Positions 8,773 to 17,732 are shown, counted from the first letter of the stretch. The stretch is 38,521 nucleotides of DNA from SHLJ01 sp041618535 (GCA_041618535.1 JBFKFP010000007.1:1-38521); one strand, 5' to 3'. Notes: a model not told the origin generated them from the sequence alone. Numbers and translations: made by a program.

Positions 8773-8802
8773 AAAAACCAATACTATATCGCATTGGTTT
8801 TT
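8773..8802 (-). terminator. bidirectional terminator at the end of nqrA-F
   Basis: A perfect 10-bp inverted repeat, AAAAACCAAT (8773-8782) and ATTGGTTTTT (8793-8802), with a ten-base loop, lies 5 bases past the nqrF stop. It has A- and T-tracts on both sides, so it could work in both directions. It ends only 10 bases before the ATG of the following leftward gene. Confidence 0.7.
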
Positions 8803-8807
8803 ATCTT

Positions 8808-10118
8808 TTATCCTCCGAAATCATCGAATCTGATATTCTCATCCGGGATTCCGAAATCCTCTCCCATTTTCTGTACAGCTTTGTTCATCAGTGGCGGGCC
8901 ACAGAAATACAATTCGATATCCTCAGGAGCCTCATGATGCTGCAGATAGTTATCGATCACACATTGGTGCACAAAACCAACGAAGCCATCACCATCGTCA
9001 TCAAGGTTTTTCTTCACCTTCCAGTTGTCCTCTTCCAGCGGTTCAGACAATGCAAGGAAAAACTTGAAGTTCGGGAATTTGCGCTCTAATTGGTAGAAGT
9101 GTTCCAGGTAGAACAGCTCACGCTTCGAACGACCACCATACCAGTACGTCACTGTCCTTCCTGTCTGAAGGGTCTTGAACAGGTGATACAGGTGGGATCG
9201 CATTGGCGCCATTCCGGCTCCACCGCCAACATAAAGCATTTCGGCATCAGATTCATTGATAAAGAATTCACCGTAAGGTCCCGAGATGGTAACCTTATCG
9301 CCTGGTTTCTGGGCAAAGATATATGATGACGCAATTCCTGGGTTTACATCCATCCAATCGTTCTTAGCACGGTCCCATGGTGGGGTTGCGATCCTCACAT
9401 TCAACATTATATCGCGTCCCTCTGCCGGGTAGGAGGCCATAGAATAGGCACGTTCAATAACCTCACTGTTCTTCATAACCAGTGGCCAAAGGTTGAACTT
9501 ATCCCACTCCAGCTTGAATTTTTCAGGTTCACCGGGATGTTCATCGGGGTGGGCTGTAATATCCATGTCTTTGTAATGCACTTCACATGGTGGCACTTCA
9601 ATCTGGATATATCCACCGGCCTTGTAGTTCATGTCTTCCGGGATACGAACAACGAATTCTTTGATGAAAGATGCAACGTTATAATTCCTTACAACTTCAG
9701 CTTCCCATTTTTTGATCCCGAACACTTCTTCCGGGATGGTGATGTCCATGTCCTGCTTTACCTTGACCTGGCAAGCCAGACGGGCTCCTGATTTCAATTC
9801 CTTCCTGGTAAAGTGCGGGGTTTCGGTAGGAAGTGCTTCACCTCCACCATCCAGTACATGGCATTCGCATTGGATGCAAGTACCTCCACCTCCACATGCA
9901 GAAGGCAGGAAAATCTTTTCATTTCCCAGGGTTGAAAGCAATGAACCCCCGGAAGGGACTTCTATCTCTTTTTCTCCATTAATGGTAATCTTAACCGGAC
10001 CCGACGGGGCGAGTTTTTGTTTGATGAACAACAACAGGGACACGAGTGCTAGTGTTACCACCAGAAAGGCAGCGATAGTCGCGACAATGGTACCGGTTGT
10101 TCCTGCTACTAATATCAT
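8808..10118 (-). CDS. nqrF: Na+-translocating NADH:quinone reductase subunit F
   Basis: The NADH-oxidising entry subunit of Nqr. Electrons pass from NADH to FAD, then to a 2Fe-2S centre. The protein has 436 residues. A single membrane helix lies at about 9-33, followed by a ferredoxin domain with Cys75, Cys81, Cys84 and Cys116 (Cx5Cx2Cx31C). The FAD-binding RAYSMAS is at 223-229; the nucleotide-binding GGGAGMAP is at 298-305; CGPP is at 406-409; and the C-terminus ends with the hallmark FDDFGG. It is somewhat longer than the Vibrio subunit (about 408). Its start is one base after the nqrE stop. Confidence 0.98.
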   Translation of the reverse strand: MILVAGTTGTIVATIAAFLVVTLALVSLLLFIKQKLAPSGPVKITINGEKEIEVPSGGSLLSTLGNEKIFLPSACGGGGTCIQCECHVLDGGGEALPTETPHFTRKELKSGARLACQVKVKQDMDITIPEEVFGIKKWEAEVVRNYNVASFIKEFVVRIPEDMNYKAGGYIQIEVPPCEVHYKDMDITAHPDEHPGEPEKFKLEWDKFNLWPLVMKNSEVIERAYSMASYPAEGRDIMLNVRIATPPWDRAKNDWMDVNPGIASSYIFAQKPGDKVTISGPYGEFFINESDAEMLYVGGGAGMAPMRSHLYHLFKTLQTGRTVTYWYGGRSKRELFYLEHFYQLERKFPNFKFFLALSEPLEEDNWKVKKNLDDDGDGFVGFVHQCVIDNYLQHHEAPEDIELYFCGPPLMNKAVQKMGEDFGIPDENIRFDDFGG

Positions 10119-10119
10119 A

Positions 10120-10839
10120 TCAGTTCAGTTCTTGTTTTATGTTATCAGCTAATGTGTCTTCTTCTTTTTCATCTTCAGAATCGATGATCACGGTCTTGGT
10201 TTCCGCTGGAGCCTGTTCATCACCACCGGTCAACATTCCTCCAAAACTCATAAAACCAATTGCCATCAATCCTGTAATAATAAATGTGATGCCCAAACCT
10301 CTTAATGGAGCCGGGACATTGGAATATCTTATCTTTTCCCTGATAGCAGCGATGGCCAGGATCGCAAGGAACCAGCCGATTCCGGAGGAGACCCCGTAAT
10401 TGAAGGCAAGTCCGAGAGTTGCGATCTCCCTCGATTGCATAAAAAGGGATCCACCTAATATCGCACAGTTTACAGCGATAAGTGGAAGGAAAATACCGAG
10501 TGAGTTATATAAGGAGGGCGAAAATTTCTCCACTACTATTTCAACCAGCTGAACCATGGTCGCAATGGTTGCGATGAACATGATAAAGGACAGGAAACTC
10601 AGGTCATAGCCGGCAAATTCCGGGCCTAACCATGCCAGGGCTCCCTCCTGAAGGATATACTGGTCTAAAAGCCAGTTGAGCGGTACTGTAATTGCTAATA
10701 CAAAAATTACCGCAGCCCCAAGACCCACTGCCGTTGAAACTTTCTTTGATACTGCAAGGTAAGAGCACATTCCGAGGAATGTGGCAAAAACCATGTTATC
10801 TATAAAAATCGATTTGAAAAATAATTCTATGTGTTCCAT
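10120..10839 (-). CDS. nqrE: Na+-translocating NADH:quinone reductase subunit E
   Basis: An integral membrane subunit of Nqr with about six helices; NqrD and NqrE together hold the intramembrane iron-sulfur centre and the Na+ path. The N-terminus MEHIELFFKSIFIDNMVF is typical of the family, and the cysteine-bearing LGMCSYLAV and AVNCAILGG segments are the half-helix motifs. The protein has 239 residues against about 198 in Vibrio. The extra length is an acidic cytoplasm-type tail after MSFGGMLTGG (roughly residues 202-239), rich in Glu and Asp. Confidence 0.97.
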   Translation of the reverse strand: MEHIELFFKSIFIDNMVFATFLGMCSYLAVSKKVSTAVGLGAAVIFVLAITVPLNWLLDQYILQEGALAWLGPEFAGYDLSFLSFIMFIATIATMVQLVEIVVEKFSPSLYNSLGIFLPLIAVNCAILGGSLFMQSREIATLGLAFNYGVSSGIGWFLAILAIAAIREKIRYSNVPAPLRGLGITFIITGLMAIGFMSFGGMLTGGDEQAPAETKTVIIDSEDEKEEDTLADNIKQELN

Positions 10840-10849
10840 AATTCAGTTT

Positions 10850-11497
10850 CTAATGGTCTTCGATTAATGCCCTGTTCTTGTAGCGCTGCACCCAAATAAT
10901 GATCCCGACCACTATAAGTGCCATCGGAGAAAGGAGCATAAATCCGTTATTTTCATAGCCCATAGCGTAAAGCCCTGTTTTGTCAACCGGATTTCCAAGG
11001 ATTTCATAACCCAGTAAGGTTCCTGATCCCAATAATTCCCTGAAGAATCCGACTATGATAAGGATGGCGCCGTACCCAAGGGCATTCCCGATTCCATCCA
11101 GGAAGGATCTCCAGACACCATTTCCAAGGGCAAACGCCTCGAAACGGCCCATGATAATACAATTAGTGATGATTAGCCCAACGAAAACGGACAGCTCTTT
11201 ACTAAGTGTATATGCAAAGGCTTTCAGCACCTGGTCAACTATGATCACCAGGGTAGCCACCACCGTTAATTGCACGATTATCCTGATCTTGGATGGAATG
11301 ATGTTCCTTATAAGTGATATCACCACATTTCCAACACCCAGCACGAAAATAACCGAGATAGACATTACGATAGAAGCATTTAATTCCGCCGTAATCGCCA
11401 AAGCCGAGCATATTCCCAGCACCTGTATGGTGATAGGATTGTTATCAGCCAGTGGATCTAAAATCAGTTTACTGTCTTTTTTAGATAATAACGCCAT
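10850..11497 (-). CDS. nqrD: Na+-translocating NADH:quinone reductase subunit D
   Basis: A membrane subunit paralogous to NqrE, with about six helices in 215 residues. The signature segments LGICSALAIT near residue 28 and TNCIIMGRFEAFALGN near residue 110 carry the paired cysteines proposed to bind iron between NqrD and NqrE. The N-terminus ALLSKKDSKLILDPLADNNP is typical. It lies 5 bases after nqrC and 10 before nqrE, with tight operon spacing. Confidence 0.97.
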   Translation of the reverse strand: MALLSKKDSKLILDPLADNNPITIQVLGICSALAITAELNASIVMSISVIFVLGVGNVVISLIRNIIPSKIRIIVQLTVVATLVIIVDQVLKAFAYTLSKELSVFVGLIITNCIIMGRFEAFALGNGVWRSFLDGIGNALGYGAILIIVGFFRELLGSGTLLGYEILGNPVDKTGLYAMGYENNGFMLLSPMALIVVGIIIWVQRYKNRALIEDH

Positions 11498-11502
11498 AGC
11501 AA

Positions 11503-12252
11503 TTAATTGGTTTTTAATGATTCAAAATACGGCACATACAATTTCAGGTCGCTCGATATCATGGCCGTAACACCATCACCGGTTATAGTTGCCCCGGCAA
11601 TGGCATCCACTTCATGATCCATTTTGTCTTCATTCTTAGGGTCACCATTCCCTTTTGCAACGGTAATACCCTTAAACTGGCCATCAGACATCAGGTGTTC
11701 TCCCTGAAAGTCGTCCATAAAGAAACGCTCCTTGATATTGGCTCCAAGACCAGGGGTTTCTGCCTTGTGGTCGAAATATGCACCCTTTACAACCATATTC
11801 TCGTCAAGTGCGACGTAAGCCCAGATGGCATCCCATAGACCTTTACCTCGAATAGGCGCAATATAATAGGTCTGGCCTTCCCTTTCACCGACAAACAGTG
11901 GCAGGCGCCGAGTGTAACCAGGTTTTTTGGCGAGCGTTTTCTCTTTCTTGATATCGATAAGGTAGGCCGTTGTATCCTCAACTACCTTTCCATCCTGGAT
12001 CACCAGTTGTTTCTTGATGTATTCCTTAAACAGCTTCGGAGCTTCTTCTGTGGAAACAAAGTTTGCCGAAGAACCTTCATTCTCGTTAACCCCCATTGCA
12101 TAGAGGATGTTTTGCTGCTTTTCCAATCGTTTGTTTTCCGCTATGGTCGGTTTGAGGTACTCAGCGAGAAAGGCAAGTACAAACCCAACTACGATCACCA
12201 TCCCGACGGCGAAAAGTACAGTGTAAAGATTTGAATCGGTTTTCTTACTCAT
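11503..12252 (-). CDS. nqrC: Na+-translocating NADH:quinone reductase subunit C
   Basis: A membrane-anchored subunit carrying covalent FMN on the periplasmic side. The protein has 249 residues with one N-terminal helix at about 10-30. The flavinylation motif recognised by ApbE reads DAIAGATITG, residues 216-225, with Thr222 as the expected FMN attachment site. GKGLWDAIWAYVALD and AETPGLGANI are characteristic FMN-binding-domain segments. It lies 3 bases after nqrB. Confidence 0.98.
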   Translation of the reverse strand: MSKKTDSNLYTVLFAVGMVIVVGFVLAFLAEYLKPTIAENKRLEKQQNILYAMGVNENEGSSANFVSTEEAPKLFKEYIKKQLVIQDGKVVEDTTAYLIDIKKEKTLAKKPGYTRRLPLFVGEREGQTYYIAPIRGKGLWDAIWAYVALDENMVVKGAYFDHKAETPGLGANIKERFFMDDFQGEHLMSDGQFKGITVAKGNGDPKNEDKMDHEVDAIAGATITGDGVTAMISSDLKLYVPYFESLKTN

Positions 12253-12255
12253 AGC

Positions 12256-13479
12256 TTAAGCAACTTTAGCTTTTAATCTTTTCATTCTTTTCTTGACATT
12301 GGCCTGAACCACATAATGGTCGATGGTAGGCGCAAATACATTCATCAGGAGAATTGCAAGGAACACTCCTTCAGGATAAGCCGGATTAAACACCCTGATA
12401 AGGATTGAAATAAATCCGATCAGGAATCCGTATATCCACTTTCCTTTATTGGTTTGAGAGGCTGTAACCGGATCTGTTGCCATATAAACGGCACCGAATA
12501 AAATACTTCCTATGATCAGGTGTTGCCAGAACGGCACACTCATCAGACCGTAGAACTTGCTGCTCTCTCCAATCCACCCCTGGTCAACAACTCCGTTAAA
12601 AATCAGTCCCATAACCAGAGCGCCGAGGATAGTGCTTACAATAATCCTCCAACTCCCGATCTTGGTGAAAATCAGGAACAAGGCACCAAAGATGATCAGA
12701 AGTTTGGAAGTTTCACCAACCGAACCAGGGATCAACCCATAGAACATATCGGCAAAACTGTAGGCCACCTCCTGGCTCTGTGCATAGCTTCCCAATATGG
12801 TTTCGCCCGAAATAGCATCGAGTTGCGCCCCTTCAGAGATCTGGTTGGCGCGCTCCATAGCGCCATGTACCCAAACCTTATCTCCCGACATCCATGTTGG
12901 ATAGGCAAAGAACAGGAAGGCGCGTATGGTGAGAGCAGGATTTAGAATATTCATTCCTGTTCCACCAAAAACCTCTTTCCCGATCACAACTCCGAATGCT
13001 ACGGCCACTGCCAGCATCCATAATGGCAAGTCTACAGGAACGATAAGGGGTACAAGCATTCCGGTTACAAGGTAACCTTCCTCTACCTCATGTCCTTTTA
13101 TTACAGCGAAGAGAAATTCAATTCCAAGTCCGACACCATAGGAAACTATTACAAGGGGTAATACTTTCTGAATACCGATCCAAAGATTATCCATAGTCCA
13201 GAAGGTCTGGCCAAGGAACCCTGTTGAGGCTTCGATCTCACCCAGGGCCAGGTAATGCTGGTAACCGGCATTGAACATTCCGAAGATCAGGCAGGGAATC
13301 AAGGCCATGATCACAATATTCATGGTCCTTTTAAGGTCATCGGCTGCCTTTATGTGTGTCCCACCGTGGGTGGTATCATTTGGTGTGTAAAGAAAGGTAT
13401 GTAATGCGTTGAAGGCCGGGGCCATTTTCTTCCCTTTATACTTCTCTTTTAGTGTGTGTAGTTTACTTTTCAATCCCAT
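12256..13479 (-). CDS. nqrB: Na+-translocating NADH:quinone reductase subunit B
   Basis: The largest membrane subunit of Nqr; it binds covalent FMN and riboflavin and is part of the Na+ channel. The protein has 407 residues and about ten helices. FGGTGMNILNPAL lies at 171-183. The flavinylation motif is DAISGETIL at residues 221-229 with Thr227 as predicted FMN site; the usual SGAT is here SGET. The C-terminus ends in a basic tail after the NVFAPTIDHYVVQANVKK segment. It lies 2 bases after nqrA. Confidence 0.98.
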   Translation of the reverse strand: MGLKSKLHTLKEKYKGKKMAPAFNALHTFLYTPNDTTHGGTHIKAADDLKRTMNIVIMALIPCLIFGMFNAGYQHYLALGEIEASTGFLGQTFWTMDNLWIGIQKVLPLVIVSYGVGLGIEFLFAVIKGHEVEEGYLVTGMLVPLIVPVDLPLWMLAVAVAFGVVIGKEVFGGTGMNILNPALTIRAFLFFAYPTWMSGDKVWVHGAMERANQISEGAQLDAISGETILGSYAQSQEVAYSFADMFYGLIPGSVGETSKLLIIFGALFLIFTKIGSWRIIVSTILGALVMGLIFNGVVDQGWIGESSKFYGLMSVPFWQHLIIGSILFGAVYMATDPVTASQTNKGKWIYGFLIGFISILIRVFNPAYPEGVFLAILLMNVFAPTIDHYVVQANVKKRMKRLKAKVA

Positions 13480-13481
13480 AT

Positions 13482-14837
13482 TTATCCAATTTCTTTTAGC
13501 ATTAGATCAAGACCGTCTCTTATTATTTGCTGATGAGGTTGTTTGGAAATACAAATGAACTCTGTAAGCGCGAAATCCTCTGGAGCCACTTCATACATTC
13601 CCAATGCTTCCATTTCATCCAGATCATTATACATACATGCCTTCAGAATTTGCATAGGATAGATATCCAACGGGAAGACCTCTTCATAATTTCCTGTTAC
13701 AACAAATGCCCTGTGTTCACCATTGGTGTTGGTGTCGAGCTCGTATTTTTTCTTCGGGTTCAACCAAGAAAAGGTTAAAGCCCTTGTGGTCGAAATCTTA
13801 TCAAAAACCGGTTTGTTCCAACCGAAGAACTCATAATCATCTCCTTCAGGGATCACCGAGATCACGTTGCTGTAATAATCAAGGTGGCCATCCGGCTGAA
13901 CAGCTTTCCCGCTAAGAACATCTCCGGAAATGATCCTGTCGTTTCCATCTTTGCTAACTCCGTGGTCATAGATCATGGTGGAAACTTCCGAACCGATCCT
14001 CGTCTTCAGGTATCTCGGTTTTTCAACCGAAGATCCCGCAAGTGCAACGATCCTCTCTGAATTAAACCTTCCTGTTTCCAGCAATTCTCCAATTATGACC
14101 ATGTCCTGGGCACTGATGGTCCAGACCGTTTCACCCTTATTTACAGGACTCACCTTGTTGATCAGAGTTCCAACGTTGCCCGCAGGATGAGGACCTGAAA
14201 TCCTATGAAGGCTTACTCCCCTGAGTTCTGTCAAAGGTGAATCGCCATTTTTATTTACTGAAATATGGATCTCCCCATCTGTAAGTTTAGACAAGGCATC
14301 AACTGCTGTTTGAATAAATCCTGTTTTCCCTTGGAGAACAAAATCCAGGTCTGCAGCAAGCGGGGCAGTATTATAACCCGAGATAAAGATAGCTTTCGGA
14401 CTACGGTCCGTTTTAGCTATTACATCATAGGGCCTCTGCTTGATAAACGGCCAGCAACCACTTTCCAGTAGTCGCTTTTTTATCGCTTCAGCATCTGCTT
14501 TGTCAATATCAAGTTTACCGTGATCAACGAACTCCTGCTTTTGATCCGCCTCGATTTTGATAGCATCTATTCGACGTTTTGGTCCGCGTTGTACCTCGAT
14601 AATTTCACCGGAAACAGGGCTGACAAATTTCACGGCCTCATTGGCCTTGGAATGAAAAACCGGTTCACCGGCTTTCAATTTTGCACCTTCTTTCGCGATT
14701 AATCTGGGAGTAACTCCGTGGAAATCTTCAGGTCTGATGGCGTAATATTTGCTGATAATGGCTTGTTCAACGGATTTTTCAGCTTCACCTACAAGTTTTA
14801 TATTCAGACCTTTTTTTATTCTGATGTCCATAGACAT
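13482..14837 (-). CDS. nqrA: Na+-translocating NADH:quinone reductase subunit A
   Basis: The peripheral cytoplasmic subunit of Nqr, implicated in quinone binding. The protein has 451 residues starting MSMDIRIKKGLNIKLVGEAE. The barrel-sandwich region KLKAGEPVFHSKANEAVKFVSPVSGEIIEV lies near residues 52-81, and GPHPAGNVGTLINKV and WTISAQDMVIIGELLETG are conserved landmarks. It is the first gene of the operon, so expression of all six subunits is probably driven from the promoter region at 14838-14930. Confidence 0.98.
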   Translation of the reverse strand: MSMDIRIKKGLNIKLVGEAEKSVEQAIISKYYAIRPEDFHGVTPRLIAKEGAKLKAGEPVFHSKANEAVKFVSPVSGEIIEVQRGPKRRIDAIKIEADQKQEFVDHGKLDIDKADAEAIKKRLLESGCWPFIKQRPYDVIAKTDRSPKAIFISGYNTAPLAADLDFVLQGKTGFIQTAVDALSKLTDGEIHISVNKNGDSPLTELRGVSLHRISGPHPAGNVGTLINKVSPVNKGETVWTISAQDMVIIGELLETGRFNSERIVALAGSSVEKPRYLKTRIGSEVSTMIYDHGVSKDGNDRIISGDVLSGKAVQPDGHLDYYSNVISVIPEGDDYEFFGWNKPVFDKISTTRALTFSWLNPKKKYELDTNTNGEHRAFVVTGNYEEVFPLDIYPMQILKACMYNDLDEMEALGMYEVAPEDFALTEFICISKQPHQQIIRDGLDLMLKEIG

Positions 14838-14874
14838 GTGAGTGTAATTGAATTGTATTGTCTAAAAATCCGTG

Positions 14875-14882
14875 CAAATTTA
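14875..14882 (-). promoter_or_regulatory. putative -7 box for nqrA-F
   Basis: On the minus strand TAAATTTG matches TAnnTTTG, 38 bases before the nqrA start. No clean TTTG sits at -33. It lies in a 155-base divergent gap shared with the T9SS plug gene. Confidence 0.4.
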
Positions 14883-14992
14883 CAAATTAATACTACAGAA
14901 TTCATAATAAAAGAAGTTATAATTTGTTAAGCTTCCCACAGCAAATTTAACGGCATAAAAATTGTTTATCTTTAACCCAAACCCAAGCTCGG

Positions 14993-16240
14993 ATGATAAA
15001 AAAGTCCATATACTTTGTGCTTTATGCCTTTCTTACAACATCTGCATTTGCCCAGGTAGCAGAGGAAGTGGCCGAACCTGAATTTATCAAGACCATTACT
15101 TTTAAAAGCAATACAAGCGAGGGTGAATTACCCATCCTGAAACTCAACGAGAGGTTAGTTCTGGAATTCGATGTATTGAATGCCTATGAGGAAGACTTTT
15201 ATTATGTGATCGAGCATTACGACTACAACTGGACCCCCTCCCGGTTGATGAAACCGGAATTCCTGGATGGATTCGACAACCAGCGAATTCAGAATTATGA
15301 AAACTCATTCAATACCTACCAAATATACAGCCATTACACCCTGGAAATTCCTAATCAGCAAACCCGGCTTAAGGTTAGCGGGAATTATATGATCTCCATT
15401 TACGATGATTATGGTGAGCTGATGTTCAGCAGAAAATTCATGGTCTACCAGGAATTGGCCCAGGTCGGGGTTGCAGTCAAACGGTCAAGGGACGTTCGTT
15501 TTATCAGTCAGAAACAATCAGTCGATATCAATATATCATCGCTTAATCTGAGGTTTAATAATCCGGAGCAGACCGTTAACACCGTTATCATTCAGAATAA
15601 CAACCTGAACACGGCAATTTACGGATTAAAGCCGCAGTACACCCTGGGCGGAAACCTCATTTATAAATATGACACCGAATCGGCATTCTGGGGCGGGAAC
15701 GAATATCTTTTCTTTGAAAACAAGGATGTGAGGGCAGCCAGTTTCGGTGTGCGATCTATTGAATTGAAAGATCTTTATCACGGTTACCTGTTTACAGACA
15801 TTATCCGGGCAGACAGCCCTTACACTTACAATCCCGACATTAACGGAAATTTCCTGGTCACCGTAATAGACCGTGACAACCCTGCCATTGAAGCCGATTA
15901 CACGGTGATACACTTCTCACTTGAACATCCCGAGATCCTTGACGGAAGTATACATATCTATGGAAACTACAATAATTATGCTGTGAACGAATCTAACAGG
16001 ATGGAGTTCAATCCGCGTAGCGGACTCTATGAAAAAGCCATGGTTCTTAAACAAGGATTCTATAATTATAAATATGTTATAGTGGATAATGATGGCAGGC
16101 TGAACGAGGGAGCGATAAGCGGCGATTTCGATGTGACAGAGAACAATTACAAGGTGCTTGTTTATTATCGCGATCTCGGTGCGAGGTATGACCAGATCAT
16201 CGGCCTGGGCGAGAGTACTTCCCTAAAAATCTCAAACTAA
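14993..16240 (+). CDS. type IX secretion system plug protein (DUF5103)
   Basis: A 415-residue exported protein with a signal peptide ending at about residue 21 (SAFAQ). The first domain (about 25-150, with VLEFDVLNAYEEDFYYVIEHYDYNW) and the later GSIHIYGNYNNYAVNESNRM, YEKAMVLKQGFYNYKYVIVD segments match the DUF5103 pattern, now named for the plug that closes the periplasmic side of the SprA translocon. It is monocistronic here, away from other T9SS genes. The family assignment is from recognition of the sequence; the exact role in this organism is inferred. Confidence 0.85.
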   Translation: MIKKSIYFVLYAFLTTSAFAQVAEEVAEPEFIKTITFKSNTSEGELPILKLNERLVLEFDVLNAYEEDFYYVIEHYDYNWTPSRLMKPEFLDGFDNQRIQNYENSFNTYQIYSHYTLEIPNQQTRLKVSGNYMISIYDDYGELMFSRKFMVYQELAQVGVAVKRSRDVRFISQKQSVDINISSLNLRFNNPEQTVNTVIIQNNNLNTAIYGLKPQYTLGGNLIYKYDTESAFWGGNEYLFFENKDVRAASFGVRSIELKDLYHGYLFTDIIRADSPYTYNPDINGNFLVTVIDRDNPAIEADYTVIHFSLEHPEILDGSIHIYGNYNNYAVNESNRMEFNPRSGLYEKAMVLKQGFYNYKYVIVDNDGRLNEGAISGDFDVTENNYKVLVYYRDLGARYDQIIGLGESTSLKISN

Positions 16241-16277
16241 GGGGTTTAATTGTTAAAATTAACTTAGAAATTTGATT

Positions 16278-16313
16278 TTTGTCGGGGCTCCCCTGTGATT
16301 TTTAGTATTTTTG
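16278..16313 (+). promoter_or_regulatory. putative promoter of apaG
   Basis: A TTTG at 16278-16281 is separated by 24 bases from TATTTTTG at 16306-16313, which matches TAnnTTTG. The start codon of apaG follows 34 bases later. This resembles the fbaA promoter in both sequence and spacing. Confidence 0.45.
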
Positions 16314-16347
16314 TGTACTTTTAAATCAAAAGGATCAAAAAATAGCT

Positions 16348-16734
16348 ATGGTTCAACAGGTCACCAGGGGAATTAAAATCTCAGTCGAAACCAATTTCGA
16401 AGGCACGTTCTTTAAGAACTACAAGGTGCATTTTGCTTTTGGTTATAAGGTTACCATTGAAAATCAGAGTAAAGATTCCGTTCAGCTCAACTCGCGCCAC
16501 TGGAGAATCCTGGATGCCCTGAACAACGTGGAAGTTGTAGATGGCGAAGGAGTGATAGGTAAAAAACCGGTTCTCAAGCCAGGAGAGTCTCATACATACA
16601 ACTCGGGTTGCCTTCTGTCCTCCCCTTTCGGAGCAATGCAGGGCCACTACAGCATGATTAATTTCACCACGACCCGAAAATTCCGCGTAGTGATCCCGAC
16701 TTTTAAGTTGAGTGCGCCCTTCGCGCTCAATTAA
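16348..16734 (+). CDS. apaG: ApaG domain protein
   Basis: A 128-residue protein consisting of a single ApaG/DUF525 fibronectin-III-like domain: FGYKVTIENQSKDSVQLNSRHWRI, then the diagnostic VVDGEGVIGKKPVLKPGESHTYNSG and GAMQGHYSMI segments. Bacterial ApaG is tied by genetics to Co2+/Mg2+ phenotypes, but its biochemical role is unclear. The stop codon overlaps the end of the convergent leftward gene by 4 bases. Confidence 0.95.
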   Translation: MVQQVTRGIKISVETNFEGTFFKNYKVHFAFGYKVTIENQSKDSVQLNSRHWRILDALNNVEVVDGEGVIGKKPVLKPGESHTYNSGCLLSSPFGAMQGHYSMINFTTTRKFRVVIPTFKLSAPFALN

Positions 16735-17732
16735 TTCAAAGGCTTTATAAAATCAAACCTGAAGATCTTTCCGTTCTGTTTAACGTGAAAGAATTTACAG
16801 TTGCTGTAATGAATAAAACTGTAAGCATCGGTATAAACAAAAGTCTTGTCAATTACACGATACAGCCCATCGGTATCTATATTCCCAACAGGCGAAATAC
16901 GCCTTAACCTGAATATAACCAACTCTTCTGTAGAATACAACTCATACCATGCTCCGGCAGCAACACCGCTCAACCACTGTGCATGTGGCAATGCCGGATC
17001 GACTTCTCTGGGTTTGAGGGTTCCTTTAAAATTCGGTGAATGATCGTGAAGTCGGTCCAGGAAATATCGCCTGTTTTCTTTTGAAACAGTGGAATTAAAG
17101 ATCCCGATCCGACCTTTTTCCGAAATCTCGTATACCCTGTTTTGAGTGTCGGCGATAATGACATTTCCAATGGTTGATGGCGTAAACCAGGTAGATAGTT
17201 TAAGCCGCCTGTAAATTTTTGAATCTGTCACAGAGGCGATCAACGCACCGGTCACAAAACGGGCGCAATTACACCCGTCCTTTATAAAAGCTGCATAACG
17301 AATGAAATGCCTGGCTTGCATCTCATCTATATATCGCCTGGCCCTGGCGTAATCAATTCTATCACAGACAGACGCTATAAGCTTACCTTCACCATGAGTT
17401 AGATGAGGTTTGGTAGAAAGAAATTCGAGGATCTCCGCGAGGTTGGTTATTTCACTTCCCTCTATCTCGGCCCGAAGTGGAAAGTCCAATTCATGGTCTG
17501 TATCTTTTCCCCTCACCCGACCATGGGGCTCTGGCGTTATATAACGCCCGAAATCATGGTACTCCAGTTCACCCGTTGTCTTTTTGATAAGGACAAGGGC
17601 CGCATGTCCTGCCCTGACGTAATTTCTTTTACCAATTCCGACGTAATGCAAATAAGGTGAATACCATTCATCGGCTACCATTACAACCGTCTCCGGATAA
17701 GCCATTACGATCATCATGCCAGAATCAGACAT
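16731..17732 (-). CDS. putative permuted papain-fold protein (DUF6695-like)
   Basis: A 333-residue protein of no assigned function, probably DUF6695 from memory. The region 40-165 has the order of catalytic elements found in permuted NlpC/P60 enzymes (LRAT, HRASLS, YiiX types): GHAALVLI with His43, EYHDFGRYI about 17 residues on, and CNCARFVTGAL with Cys156 in the NC motif. These are candidate catalytic residues. Residues 170-330 form a beta-rich tail without known motif. There is no signal peptide, so the protein looks cytoplasmic. Its ATG overlaps the end of the NRDE gene by 8 bases, implying translational coupling. Confidence 0.75.
   Translation of the reverse strand: MSDSGMMIVMAYPETVVMVADEWYSPYLHYVGIGKRNYVRAGHAALVLIKKTTGELEYHDFGRYITPEPHGRVRGKDTDHELDFPLRAEIEGSEITNLAEILEFLSTKPHLTHGEGKLIASVCDRIDYARARRYIDEMQARHFIRYAAFIKDGCNCARFVTGALIASVTDSKIYRRLKLSTWFTPSTIGNVIIADTQNRVYEISEKGRIGIFNSTVSKENRRYFLDRLHDHSPNFKGTLKPREVDPALPHAQWLSGVAAGAWYELYSTEELVIFRLRRISPVGNIDTDGLYRVIDKTFVYTDAYSFIHYSNCKFFHVKQNGKIFRFDFIKPLN

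Noticed and set aside
8764..8781. Longer N-terminus of the small gene after nqrF, starting at TTG 8781
   Set aside because: The codons fall in the terminator hairpin and the ATG at 8763 gives the expected MSRPLNKQ start.
9712..10399. Long plus-strand open frames inside nqrF and nqrE
   Set aside because: They lie antisense to conserved Nqr genes, lack family motifs and have the composition of a reverse-strand shadow.
16282..16297. GGGGCTCCCC palindrome upstream of apaG as a terminator or operator
   Set aside because: The loop would be only two bases and no T run follows at the right distance; it lies within the spacer of a better promoter match.
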